A DNA stretch of 64,000 nt, taken from assembly GCA_021820965.1 (NCBI GenBank), contig JAKACZ010000012.1, forward strand, positions 22,075-86,074, written 5' to 3'. Numbering within the stretch: the first letter of the stretch is position 1; every line of letters begins with the position of its first letter. The notes beneath the pieces are model-generated. The model did no database searches and was not told where the DNA came from. It worked only from the letters and a program-made list of their open reading frames with translations. Origin of the DNA: Bacillota bacterium (lineage in GTDB: Bacteria > Bacillota > Sulfobacillia > Sulfobacillales > Sulfobacillaceae). Position numbers and translations under genes: made by a program. Shown here one piece after another: positions 9,640-18,399 of the stretch.

Positions 9640-10163
9640 GGAGAGGCAGTCTCCTCAATACAAGACTCAGCAAAATAGCGATGTTTGGCAGTCAACAAAT
9701 TTTGGGGTATATAGCGTCCGACAATGTCCAAAACTTCGGACGTCGTATGTATGTTTAGATGCTGAATCAGCATCCGAACATCCTGGTAATCTCTAATGCG
9801 GGCCGCGTACACCTTCAGCGCCAACATATAGTCCGCGCTCACAGTGTAAACGCTGAGACCCTCAAACTCCTGCCATAGCTCTTTAGGCGGGTCGCTGTAA
9901 AAAAACCCCTTTATGCTATCGTTAAGCCAATCCGACGGCAGGCCAAGCTCCAACGCAACCGCCATTGCGGCCTGCCGCACGGGTTCCGCTGGCGGAGCCA
10001 CATACGCGTCAATGTCTTTGGTGACTCCACGCGATCCCAATACCAATATCATCCAGGCCCCTCCAGCCCGAACGATATCCCCATGGACTCCCTCATCGGC
10101 AAGTCGATGCCCGAGAACCTCTAATGCTTGACGCATCTCGCCTACGGTCACCGTATGTGCCAT
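9636..10163 (-). CDS. DUF6036-like nucleotidyltransferase-fold protein
   Basis: A 175-residue protein resembling the DUF6036/AbiEii-like nucleotidyltransferase-fold group. The features are GGAWMILVLGSRGVTKDIDAYV (a G-G-x-A...R.T.DxD-like layout), then ALKVYAARIRDYQDVRML, which matches the K-x-x-A-x-R-x-x-D-x-x-D segment common in these proteins. Such proteins act as antitoxins or toxins, or have unknown roles. The ribosome binding site is weak (AAAAGG abuts the ATG). It forms a 4-bp-overlap pair with the downstream gene. Which member, if either, is toxic cannot be read from the sequence. Confidence 0.65.
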   Translation of the reverse strand: MAHTVTVGEMRQALEVLGHRLADEGVHGDIVRAGGAWMILVLGSRGVTKDIDAYVAPPAEPVRQAAMAVALELGLPSDWLNDSIKGFFYSDPPKELWQEFEGLSVYTVSADYMLALKVYAARIRDYQDVRMLIQHLNIHTTSEVLDIVGRYIPQNLLTAKHRYFAESCIEETASP

Positions 10164-11376
10164 CCTTTTGGATTAGACTCGTTTGCTCACAAGTGTAGCA
10201 CGTTTTCCGCAGCCATTTGCCACTAGGTCGTTGCACACAATACCCGCTAGGTGTAAGCCAAGAGGGGTCAAGTGCCACGGGGACAGGTCCAGACACACCA
10301 AAGCTCTTGTTTTACAACAAGGACATAGGATTGGAGCGGTCCCAATCCCCGGTCGGGGACTTCCCAGGGTCGTCGACGCCTGAGGGGATCTAACATAAGA
10401 CGCTTGAGACCGAACGGCTCCGGCACGGCGGTCCCAAACCGGGAACTTCTGAGGGCGACCTCAGAACCCCTCCACCTCAATCCGTGAGGATTAGGCGGCG
10501 AAAGAGTCATTTAATGGTACGTCGCGGCGTCGGACGGCTTTCGCAAGGTGGGATCCCTCCTACTGCGGTTGCCGTCGCTGTGTCAACGCAAATTTAAGGC
10601 CAACCGTCTGTGCGAAATAGGCTGACCGAGCTCTTGGGAAAGTGGCGGGGTCGGCCGGTCAAAGCATTCCGTCCAACCAGCACGGCCGGCACGCCGGTTC
10701 CGGGGCAGCACCGCGCGGGGGCAGACTGCCGGCTGCGGAACGCGAGATATTGCGGATGAATGGCTATGCCGCGCGGACAAACGCTTCCACTGCGATGATA
10801 GCCATCCTCCGATTGCTGTGGCGGATTTTGAGGCCATAGGCTCCCAAATTATGCACGGTTAACGGCTGTGCGCCCACGTTTCCCCGAGCCTTTGCCCCCC
10901 TGCCGCCTGGGTGAGGATTGGCGCCGTCGCCAAACAGGCACAACCCGTACAGATTGGTCCTCAGCCCAAACCTCGGTGTTGGGGCGAATGCTGATGGTCA
11001 CCACTTCGGCTAAGTCGGAGGTTGTTCGGTTCAGAAAGTGCGTGGCGTCGATGATTCGCATTGGCCGAACGGCCGGAAATCCGTGGCCTACGGCCAATAC
11101 GTATGATGAGCAGAATTTCCAGTCGCGATATACGGACTGGGACGGAGAGACGCGGCCACTCACCAAATGATGATAACCGGCATTGAGTTGTATCGATGAC
11201 AAAATGAGTTATATAGCACCTGGGTTCACGGGCGACCGTACCTGTTCCGGGCTGGGTTGCCAATCCACACCCCCCCCCCCACCCATTGCCGCACGGCGGA
11301 TACGGCCTTACAATGCGAATCGACAGCCATGGGAGCGGCATACTACTCCTGGGGAGCCCCTGCAGAGTGTCTTATA
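10164..11376. other. 1.2 kb without recognisable genes; hairpin-rich part at 10340-10500
   Basis: No frame here has both a ribosome binding site and family motifs. Two clean small hairpins stand out on the minus strand: CTGAGG/CCTCAG (about 10450-10467) and TCCCC/GGGGA around GACC (10349-10362). They could belong to a decayed mobile element or a structured RNA, but no known family is recognised. The 10583-11370 part overlaps several open frames on both strands, all without support. Confidence 0.3.
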
Positions 11377-12201
11377 TTACCGCGAGAACGCGGCCTTGCG
11401 CACGGAGGTACGGGGCCGAAAGTAGCGCCAGAACGCGACCACGAGATACAGCACATATGCCCCGAATTGTAAAACTGTGGGTGCCTCGGCATATCCCGTA
11501 AAGTTGTGCAGAATATCGCCCACAAGCCCGTTTTGGTTCAGCACGTGACTGGTGTTCCAGAGCACGTGGATCATGGGCAGCCACCCCAATGCCTGGAAGT
11601 CCTCGATCCCATCCGCCAATAAAGCGGCGGCAAAAACCAGCAGCACGCTGCCAAGCACATTGAAAAAGAGCGAGAGCGGTATTCGGCGACCGGCCCGGAA
11701 CATCGCCCAGTCTATGGCTAAAGCCAAGCCTAAGCCCACCAATGCACCCACGGCAAGGTTGACTGTGTTGGAGCGGAACGCCACGGCTAGCGTAAAGAAC
11801 ACGGTTTCTAACCCCTCGCGCCCTACCGTGATAAACGAAAGTCCCACCATTGCCCAAAGCGTGCCTTGGCTCACCGCCAGTGAAACCCGGTGTTCCAGCG
11901 CATGCTTCATATCACGACTTTGCGATTTCATCCAAAAGCTCATCCCAGTCAACATCGCCATCGCGACAAAATAGGTGATGCCTTCCAGCATGGTCTGTAC
12001 GCGAGACCCGTCATATTGGCTAATGACGTGATAGAGAACCAGTCCCAGGCCCACATCAACCGCCACGGCAGCCAGCACGCCCGACCAGACTTGAAACGCC
12101 AATCGTCGTTGTCCGATCTGATTCAGATATGACAAAATAATGGTGACGATAAGGCTGGCCTCTAGCCCCTCACGAAAGAATATCACCATAGCAGGGATCA
12201 T
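11377..12201 (-). CDS. FTR1-family iron permease
   Basis: A 274-residue, seven-segment membrane permease of the FTR1/EfeU family that takes up ferric or ferrous iron. Two copies of the REGLE iron-binding motif are present: REGLEA at residues 10-15 and GREGLET in the middle of the chain. The start ATG at 12201 has GGAGGTG 4 bases upstream. No EfeO/EfeB partners are adjacent. A Fur-like box sits in the promoter, so repression by iron is likely. It is divergent from proBA. Confidence 0.9.
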   Translation of the reverse strand: MIPAMVIFFREGLEASLIVTIILSYLNQIGQRRLAFQVWSGVLAAVAVDVGLGLVLYHVISQYDGSRVQTMLEGITYFVAMAMLTGMSFWMKSQSRDMKHALEHRVSLAVSQGTLWAMVGLSFITVGREGLETVFFTLAVAFRSNTVNLAVGALVGLGLALAIDWAMFRAGRRIPLSLFFNVLGSVLLVFAAALLADGIEDFQALGWLPMIHVLWNTSHVLNQNGLVGDILHNFTGYAEAPTVLQFGAYVLYLVVAFWRYFRPRTSVRKAAFSR

Positions 12202-12223
12202 CGGGCACCTCCGTTTATCTTAC

Positions 12224-12242
12224 GATAATGATTATTAATCTC
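12224..12242 (-). promoter_or_regulatory. Fur-like box in the ftr1 promoter
   Basis: GATAATGATTATTAATCTC matches the classical 19-base Fur consensus at 15 positions. A minus-strand -35 (TTGACT, 12248-12243) lies directly upstream, so the box would cover the spacer and -10. Found in front of an iron permease, it is a credible Fur/ferric-uptake-regulator operator. Confidence 0.65.
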
Positions 12243-12345
12243 AGTCAATACGCTGTCAAGAATTCCTGCCAAAACAACCAGGGATTCCATAGTTTCCCCG
12301 ATTGCCCGCATCTCCACTCATCAAGAATTGATCACAATAAATTTC

Positions 12346-12374
12346 TCGACGCCGCCACTAAATCAGGATATAAT
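12346..12374 (+). promoter_or_regulatory. proBA promoter
   Basis: A perfect -10 TATAAT (12369-12374) with a partial -35 (TCGACG, 12346-12351) at 17-base spacing. The transcription start is predicted near 12381, immediately before the ARG-box-like palindrome. Confidence 0.6.
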
Positions 12375-12381
12375 ACAGCAT

Positions 12382-12399
12382 AATGAATGTTTATTCATG
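12382..12399 (+). promoter_or_regulatory. ARG-box-like operator of proBA
   Basis: A perfect palindrome TGAAT-GTTT-ATTCA (12384-12397) matching the ArgR/AhrC ARG-box consensus TGAAT-WWWW-ATTCA in both half-sites. It overlaps the predicted transcription start, where a repressor would block initiation. It could also act as a small hairpin in the leader. Confidence 0.55.
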
Positions 12400-12415
12400 A
12401 CGGAGGATGCAGCCG

Positions 12416-13186
12416 ATGCGGCGGGTCGTGAAAATCGGGACGTCAACGACATTAACGGATGAGGGCCACATCAACCGCAAGCGATTGGAGACAATCGCGC
12501 GTGGCGTCACCATGTTGATGGACGCCGGAGATACGGTAACACTAGTCACGTCAGGCGCAGTGGGAGCTGGGCGCGGCCTCATGGCCGCTGGGGCGGACAC
12601 CCCGAGTCCCGGTCGCTCGGCGCTAGCGGCGATAGGTCAAATTGCCCTGGTCAACGCCTACCAGTCGGTATTTCATCCGATAGCCGTGGCACAGATTTTG
12701 GTGGATCACACTCATGTCTCCCAATCCTCGGCGGCAATGGCGCTGCAAGCGACGTTGCATCACCTGTGGAACCTCGGCATCGTGCCCCTGATTAACGAAA
12801 ACGACGCCCTCAGCAGTGCCGGGCACCGCATCGGGGATAACGACACCCTGGCGGCCCTGGTAGCCGGGCTGGTGGCGGCGGATCAATTGGTTATTCTCTC
12901 GGATATTGACGGGCTTTATACCGACAATCCGGCCACCAACCCTGAGGCAACCCGAGTCTCGTTCATCCCCCGGGTATCGCTAGAGCACTTTGGACAGTTC
13001 GGCGACGGCAGTCCCGGGCCCTGGGGCTCTGGGGGAATCGTGTCAAAGTTGCGCGCTGCCCACATTGCCCAAGGATACGGCATCGAAACCGTTCTGGCGG
13101 CGGGACATGACGAAACCGTGTGGAATCGTCTGGTAGACCAGGATTACCGCCATTTCACTCGATTCGCGGCGCAAAAGGAGGCGTGA
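12416..13186 (+). CDS. proB: Glutamate 5-kinase (short form, no PUA domain)
   Basis: Phosphorylates glutamate to glutamyl-5-phosphate, the first step of proline synthesis. The 256-residue amino-acid kinase domain has KIGTST, TSGAVGAG, PLINENDALS, GDNDTLAALVA and the GSGGIVSKLRAA activity motif. The C-terminal PUA domain found in many ProB proteins (about 370 residues) is absent. The start is ATG at 12416, nine bases after GGAGG; the ATG at 12407 abuts that site and is too close. proA begins 4 bases after the stop. Confidence 0.92.
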   Translation: MRRVVKIGTSTTLTDEGHINRKRLETIARGVTMLMDAGDTVTLVTSGAVGAGRGLMAAGADTPSPGRSALAAIGQIALVNAYQSVFHPIAVAQILVDHTHVSQSSAAMALQATLHHLWNLGIVPLINENDALSSAGHRIGDNDTLAALVAGLVAADQLVILSDIDGLYTDNPATNPEATRVSFIPRVSLEHFGQFGDGSPGPWGSGGIVSKLRAAHIAQGYGIETVLAAGHDETVWNRLVDQDYRHFTRFAAQKEA

Positions 13187-13190
13187 GACG

Positions 13191-14429
13191 ATGTTAGAGC
13201 AAAATCTGCTCAAAGCCAAAGAAGCCGGAACCGCCCTGGCGCAAACCAAAACTGCGCAGCGAAACGACATTCTAACAGTTATGGCCGGTCTTATACGCGA
13301 GCGCACCCCTGTCATCTTGCAGGCCAACCAATTAGATCTTGTGCATGCCGAGGAAAGCGGCCTTGATACGCCGCGCGCCAATCGCTTAAAGCTCTCCCCC
13401 GACAAGCTGGCATCGCTCACCTCCGGTCTGTTGACGGTGGCCGGGCTTCCCGATCCGTTGGGCGGCGGCCGCCGTTGGACTCTTCCGAACGGCTTAGTGC
13501 TGGAACAGATCCATGTCCCCCTGGGCGTTATCGGACTCATCTATGAAAGCCGCCCTGGCGTGACGATTGAAGCGGTGTCTCTGGCGCTGAAGAGCGGCAA
13601 CAGCATCCTCTTGCGTGGGGGCCGAGAGGCGCAACACACCAACCGGGTGCTGGCCGATTTGTGGCAGGAGGCCCTGAAATCCATCGGGTTGTCTCCGTCC
13701 GCGGTGCAGCTGCTCGACGATCCCGACCGCAGTCTTGCACGCGAGCTGATGCACCTGTCCGGCCTTGACCTGCTTATACCGCGCGGCGGTGCCTCCCTTA
13801 TCCGCACCGTTGTGGAAGAGGCCACTGTACCGGTCATCGAGACCGGTGTGGGAAATTGCCACCTATACGTTGATGCGGCGGCAGATCTAGACATGGCGGT
13901 CAAGATTTTGTTGGACGGCAAGATGGGCAATCCCTCGGTCTGCAATGCTCTGGAAACCGTGCTGATCCATGAGGACGTAAAGGACGCGTTCTTACCTCGG
14001 GCCTCCGAGGTTCTGAGGCAGTACGGCGTGGCGTGGCATGGGGATGCTGCTGTCTTGGATCTGGTTCCTGGTGCCGTTTTGGCCACCGAAGAGGATTGGC
14101 TTACCGAATATCTGGGCCTTCATTTAGCCGCGCGCGTGGTGGGGAGCCTGGACGAAGCCATTGAGCACATCCGGCGCTACGGTAGCAGTCACTCCGAGGG
14201 CATTGTGACCAACCATTATCCCACTGGACAGCGATTTCTCGCCGCCGTCGATGCGGCCGTCGTATACTGGAACGCCTCAACCCGGTTTTCTGATGGGAAT
14301 GAATTTGGGTTTGGGGCCGAGGTGGGTATTTCCACTCAAAAGCTTCATGCCCGCGGGCCGATGGGGCTTGACGCGCTAACCACGATTAAAACTGTCGCCT
14401 TTGGATCGGGCCAAACCCGCGACTTTTAA
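13191..14429 (+). CDS. proA: Glutamate-5-semialdehyde dehydrogenase (gamma-glutamyl phosphate reductase)
   Basis: Reduces glutamyl-5-phosphate with NADPH to the semialdehyde, the second proline step. The 412-residue length is normal. It shows the aldehyde-dehydrogenase-fold motifs YESRPGVTIEA, LRGGREAQHTN, LIPRGGASLI and the catalytic cysteine in GNPSVCNALETVLIHE. The ATG at 13191 follows GGAGGCG in the end of proB, so the two are cotranscribed and probably translationally coupled. Confidence 0.95.
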   Translation: MLEQNLLKAKEAGTALAQTKTAQRNDILTVMAGLIRERTPVILQANQLDLVHAEESGLDTPRANRLKLSPDKLASLTSGLLTVAGLPDPLGGGRRWTLPNGLVLEQIHVPLGVIGLIYESRPGVTIEAVSLALKSGNSILLRGGREAQHTNRVLADLWQEALKSIGLSPSAVQLLDDPDRSLARELMHLSGLDLLIPRGGASLIRTVVEEATVPVIETGVGNCHLYVDAAADLDMAVKILLDGKMGNPSVCNALETVLIHEDVKDAFLPRASEVLRQYGVAWHGDAAVLDLVPGAVLATEEDWLTEYLGLHLAARVVGSLDEAIEHIRRYGSSHSEGIVTNHYPTGQRFLAAVDAAVVYWNASTRFSDGNEFGFGAEVGISTQKLHARGPMGLDALTTIKTVAFGSGQTRDF

Positions 14430-14724
14430 CAGCCCCGCCAGTCCTCACAAACTTTTTAGGGTATCCGGATTTCTTGATTGATTGGCGAGATACGGCCGCG
14501 AAGAACAATTGATCTCGGCGGGGTCGACCCGATAGCCTGATCTGGGCTGTCCGACAGGTCGCGACAGACGGAAAGGATGACATCGTGGAGATCCCCAACT
14601 TCTCGAACCTTCCTCGTTACGTCACCGCCGTTCCAAACCGGTGGAGTGTCTTGTGCATATTCGCCCCCGAGGTCTCCTCTGGAACTTGTAATCTGGGTGG
14701 TTTGCCAGTGTCTCGCCTTAAGAG

Positions 14725-14995
14725 ATGCCGTTTAACCAGTGGGCAACGCTCAAGACGTGGACCCCATACTCGTCGAGTCGCGTAAGGACCGCCGGATTCT
14801 TCCAGTACGTCCTTGTCACCGGTGCTCAAGTGGGTAATCTGGTCCAGACACACGCCGCCGCAATCGGTGCATCCTGCGGATCTCGCACGACTTCGGCCCA
14901 CTCGGCTATCGTGGCATCCGGCGGGTCTGCGAATTACCAGAAACCGTGATCGCACAGCGGGCCATACCTCCGGGGAATGAAACTTGGCCGCAAAA
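14725..14995 (-). pseudogene. Decayed PIN-domain (VapC-like) toxin
   Basis: On the minus strand, pieces of a PIN-family toxin appear in two frames: EWAEVVRDPQDAPIAAA (about 14931-14853), then DQITHLSTGDKDVLEE in a shifted frame, then LDEYGVHVLSVAHWLN in the first frame. The order (RDPxDAPIxAAA, TGDKDxL, GVxxLxxxxWL) is that of PF13470-type PIN toxins. At least one frameshift and internal stops show it is dead. No antitoxin gene was recognised. Confidence 0.45.
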
Positions 14996-15074
14996 ATGCG
15001 GGCCGCTTCCGCATCGATCCATTGGGTAATCAACAGAGGGCCAGCGTTACCACCCGCTATAGAGGGCCTGTGCC

Positions 15075-15330
15075 GCGCCTGGTACGTACGGTTCAGGGTC
15101 ACATCAAAGCGTTCCGCTTTGGTGACCCGGGGGTTTGGGGTTGTCGGGCACGACAATCTGCGGGACGCCGACAAAATACGCAACGGCATCCATTTGGCCC
15201 CGAATCCACCAGGCGGTAGTTTGTTGGGGATGCAGGTCGGCGAACGTGTAGTTGCTATACCCCAACACGGCGCCAAACACCTGGGCCTGCTGCACAGCCC
15301 CGGTTTTCGGGTCATGAATGGGCACGGTCG
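15075..15330 (-). pseudogene. IS21-family transposase (istA) fragment
   Basis: The minus-strand frame 15325-15127 encodes QAQVFGAVLGYSNYTFADL and QTTAWWIRGQMDAVAYF followed by VGVPQIVVPDNPKP. This is the core of IstA transposases (VLGxSxYTxA... FGGVPxxxVPDNxK). The expected continuation (VTKAERFDVTLNRTYQA) is in another frame, so a frameshift lies near 15127. Both the N-terminal third and istB are missing. Confidence 0.6.
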
Positions 15331-15355
15331 GTCCCGCATAATCGATGTATAATAG

Positions 15356-15880
15356 ATGTCAAGCAATACCACATCTATCAAATATTTACGTTGTGAGCGA
15401 CGGCGCACGCATCGCTGGGACGATCGCGCCCAAACCTTCACCTGGCTGAACGATCTCACCTGCACGTGGACGCCGGCCAGGGGAGGCCGGCCGCGGAACA
15501 CCGTGGTGCCTGTCGCGTTCTGCCACGAAACCTGGACGGACGCGCAAGGCGTGGCCCACCGGACGCAGTGGGCTTGGATCTCGCAGCAGCCCCTGACTAT
15601 GACCAATATCATCGCCCCTTGTAACCGGGCGGGTCGCCATCGCTGAGCCATCGAAGCCCACTTTTTAGTGGAAAAGCGCCACGGCGATCATTTTGAGCAT
15701 GCCTATTCCTACGACTGGCAAGCGCTAAAAAACTGGCATCGCCTCATGCAATTGGCGCATCTCTTGAACGTGCTGACCCTGTGGTCGGCTATCGGCGAAA
15801 CCCTGCAACACACGTATGGCTACCGCGGCACGAGCCAGTTCTTGCGGGAGACGTGGAGCCATCGGTACTCCCCGACCCGT
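15356..15880 (+). pseudogene. IS4-like transposase C-terminal remnant with a nonsense codon
   Basis: A single plus-strand frame encodes THRWDDRAQTFTWL, QWAWISQQPLTMTNI and CNRAGRHR, then a TGA (15644-15646), then AIEAHFLVEKRHGDHFEHAYS and LMQLAHLLNVL. The R-x-(W)-x-I-E...K-x-G-x-x-FEHAYS-x-(20)-LMQLAHL pattern is typical of DDE transposase C-termini. The TGA replaces the expected Trp codon (one-base change from TGG). The N-terminal half is missing. Sequence similarity fades after about 15870. Confidence 0.55.
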
Positions 15881-16108
15881 TTCTCCAGGCCTACGTCATT
15901 CATTGCACCGCGATTGCGGCCTAACCTGAGGGTCTTGCCCATATCGATCAGTTCCCAGCCGTTTCTTGCGAAACGGCTAAACGCATAGGCTCTGCGGACC
16001 ACGCGGGTACTTTTGCTCCCGGCGAATGGCTCGGCCGGCCCCCAAACCGTCGTCACGCGATCGGGTTGCACCCATTAGTGACCCGTCATGCGTCAGCACT
16101 GTGGCCAT

Positions 16109-16869
16109 CTAGGCATGGTTGACAGCAGCATTAGTTCCCTTGGCACGCGCCTTGCGGGTTACACGGAGTGTTGCGAGCGCTACGATCGTCATGAACACTG
16201 CGACGATGACAAACATGCCGTTGACTGTGAAGGCATGAGAGAGGGCCGCAAGCACTAGGGGACACAGAAGAGCGAACGGCTTGGAGTATTGGATACCGGA
16301 CTTGGGTAGGAAACACCCGTAATCATGACCAATAGCGGCAAAACAAATGAGGCCACGTTGACCCAAAGGAGTGGTACATAACCTATTTGTGGCAGTAAGA
16401 GACCTGCCACAAACGGTCCGATAAGCGTCGTCGCCACGTAAAGAATTCCTAAAGCGGCCCGCGCTTGGGGCGCGCGGCCTGGGAAAACTTGTGGCAAGGA
16501 TGCCATCCAACTACCACGGTAGATACCCCCCGCGACTTCGAGAATACCACCCAAAGCGTAGAGGGCTCCGATGGGCAAGGAGTGTTCCATGGCTAAGACG
16601 GCCATTAGGCTACCCGCAACGATCTGAACCCCTAACGCGGGGCCGATCAAACGTCCAGGCCCCCACCGATCAACGGAGATTCCCGTGACCGGTGCAAAAA
16701 TGAGCGGAAGCATCGCCAACATGGTCATAACGCTCATGGCGCCGAGTTCATGCGTTACGTGATAGACAAAAAGCGGTAACACAACGGCATACAAAGCATC
16801 CCCGATGTTGTTGCCTGTGTTGCCGGTCGCAAACCATATGAAACGCCGAGACCGCCAAATGGATTCCAC
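16109..16869 (-). pseudogene. MFS transporter with internal deletion and frameshift
   Basis: GTG at 16869, preceded by AAAGGAGCGG, opens a frame coding six membrane segments of a major-facilitator protein (GNTGNNIGDALYAVVLPLFV at the N-terminus, DRWGPGR as the loop 2-3 motif). After about residue 190 the frame runs out. The final two membrane segments (ALSHAFTVNGMFVIVAVFM, then VTRKARAKG and a stop at 16109) continue in another frame. Full-length MFS proteins have about 400 residues. Some 130-150 codons from the centre are therefore missing, and the product cannot be functional. Confidence 0.65.
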
Positions 16870-16914
16870 GAGCTCCGCTCCTTTGTTTTGTCAAAATCTG
16901 CTTTAGGACGGACA

Positions 16915-16940
16915 GGACGATCGCTATTCGGCGATCGTCC
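16915..16940. repeat. Perfect 10-bp inverted repeat upstream of the MFS relic
   Basis: GGACGATCGC (16915-16924) and GCGATCGTCC (16931-16940) are separated by TATTCG. A T-rich run appears only 14 bases further on the plus strand, so it is a poor terminator. It may be an operator or leader hairpin of the former transporter gene. Confidence 0.45.
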
Positions 16941-17104
16941 TCCCGTTCTGCTTTTTATTAGCGGTTGGCAATAGATCACGCTTTTCGCTTACACGTCTGG
17001 TTGCCAATTTTTAGGTGCGGGAAACGAGTTATATGACTATTGCTTTTGTAATTCTTTATGACCGGATATATACAACAGTATAATGGAACCGAAGAAGGTA
17101 CGCT

Positions 17105-17886
17105 TTGGCAAGAAACTCGGCGGATATTGTACTCAAATACCTAGCAGATGCGCTTCGCGACGCCTCGTTGGACTGGCTTGGACTTCACGACGTTCGTATT
17201 CTCCGGGCGATACCAACATAATTGCCTGAAGTCGAAATTCGGCAAAGCTTCCTCGATCTTGCGTTTGAGACGGAAACGGGGGAATTACTCCACTACGAGT
17301 GTCTAAAGAGCCGGACCTATATCGGTTTCTTCTATACGACGCGCATCTCACAGCGCACTACAAAAAACCAGTAAAAACCGTGGTTCTGTATGTGCGCGAC
17401 GTGTTGGAAGCGCCGGATCGACTGGATGCTGGTGGCATACAGTATGGTGTGGAGAATGTGTATCTGAAGGCGCGCGACGCAGAAGCAGTTCTGGAACAGC
17501 TGGAGGAGCCCATTCATCTTGGCTTTTGGGAACCCGAAGATCGATTTGATTTGGCATTTGTCCCCCATATGCGGCATCCAGGGATGACCGATCAGGAGGT
17601 ATTGCAACGGACGTTGAATTTGGCACTGGCTACTTCGGATGATAACGAACGAAACCTGATGACAGGTATATTATTGGGACTAAGCGGAAAAGCAATGAGC
17701 GATGAAGATGTCAACCGATTGAAGGAGGTTTTGAAAATGGCCGACCCTGTGATTGAGCGAGAGGCTGCTGAAAGCAAGGCGCGGGAGATTGCGCTGCTTA
17801 TGAAAGGCATGGATATCGACGAGGTTGTCGAAGTCACGAATTTGGCGCGTGAACAGGTCGAGGAACTTCGTAAACAGGTGCATTAA
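17105..17886 (+). pseudogene. Broken Rpn/YhgA-family nuclease (PD-(D/E)XK) gene
   Basis: The gene probably began at TTG 17105 after GAAGAAGG, giving NSADIVLKYLADALRDASL and an Rpn-type N-terminus. A TAA at about 17220 (RAIPT*LPEVEIRQSFLDL) interrupts it. The catalytic segment TGELLHYEC, which should continue into the Q-x-K/R...DLYRFLLYDA part, is frameshifted near 17300. From 17299 the frame is open to 17886 and encodes DLYRFLLYDAHLTAHYKKPVKTVVLYV and the charged C-terminal helices. Family members promote recombination or act as decayed transposase-like nucleases. The 195-residue downstream frame lacks the active site. Confidence 0.6.
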
Positions 17887-18003
17887 GCTGACAGCGAACA
17901 GGACTTCGTGATCGGAGTTACCCTGTCACGAGGGATTTAATTATCGAAATGTCACACGCATGTTCGACTTCGCCCCCATTCCGACTATATTCAATAGAAA
18001 CCC

Positions 18004-18052
18004 GGCAGGATTCCCCTGCTGAACCGATAGGTCAGCGGGGGGAGGAATGCCG
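18004..18052 (+). repeat. Orphan hairpin resembling the right end of an IS200/IS605 element
   Basis: TTCCCCTGCTGA (18011-18022) pairs with TCAGCGGGGGGA (18032-18043), giving a stem of about 10 bp with one T:G pair. It is followed by GGAATGCC. The arrangement (AATCCCCTGC, loop, GCAGGGGAGGA) resembles right-end hairpins of tnpB-bearing IS605-group elements. No tnpA or tnpB frame is recognisable beside it, so it would be a scar. Confidence 0.35.
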
Positions 18053-18399
18053 AAGATTTAGCAATGAGCGGACGAAACCGCCTCGATGAGCAGCCGTGTT
18101 GATCGCCAGAGAAGACGGACTTTCGCGATCGCAAATTGCCCGAGGCGATGCCAACGAGCGTCCGCTACGGAAATCACCTGCGTCTTGGCTGGCTGGACCC
18201 GGGCACATAGCCCCGCACCGTTCGGCCGGCTGGCGGGCGCTTCGACGTAATCCCCTTTGGACTCCGTAGGAAGAGCCTAAATTCAGAATAGAGCTTCCTA
18301 GCCGTTTTCCAACCCCCCACGCGTATAGTCCTGACCCCGCTTGCGGCCACCCAGAAAATAAAAACGGAGACGGATTCCCACCTTTCTGCCACCTAGAAG

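Noticed and set aside
15644..15646. TGA read as tryptophan (recoding)
   Set aside because: A second in-frame TGA interrupts the 63.5-kb relic, but all intact genes use TGG for Trp and TGA as a stop, so these are ordinary nonsense mutations.
14617..15651. A 344-codon open frame on the minus strand
   Set aside because: It only stays open through several different dead genes (PIN and IS21 pieces appear in it and in neighbouring frames), has no ribosome binding site and no single domain.
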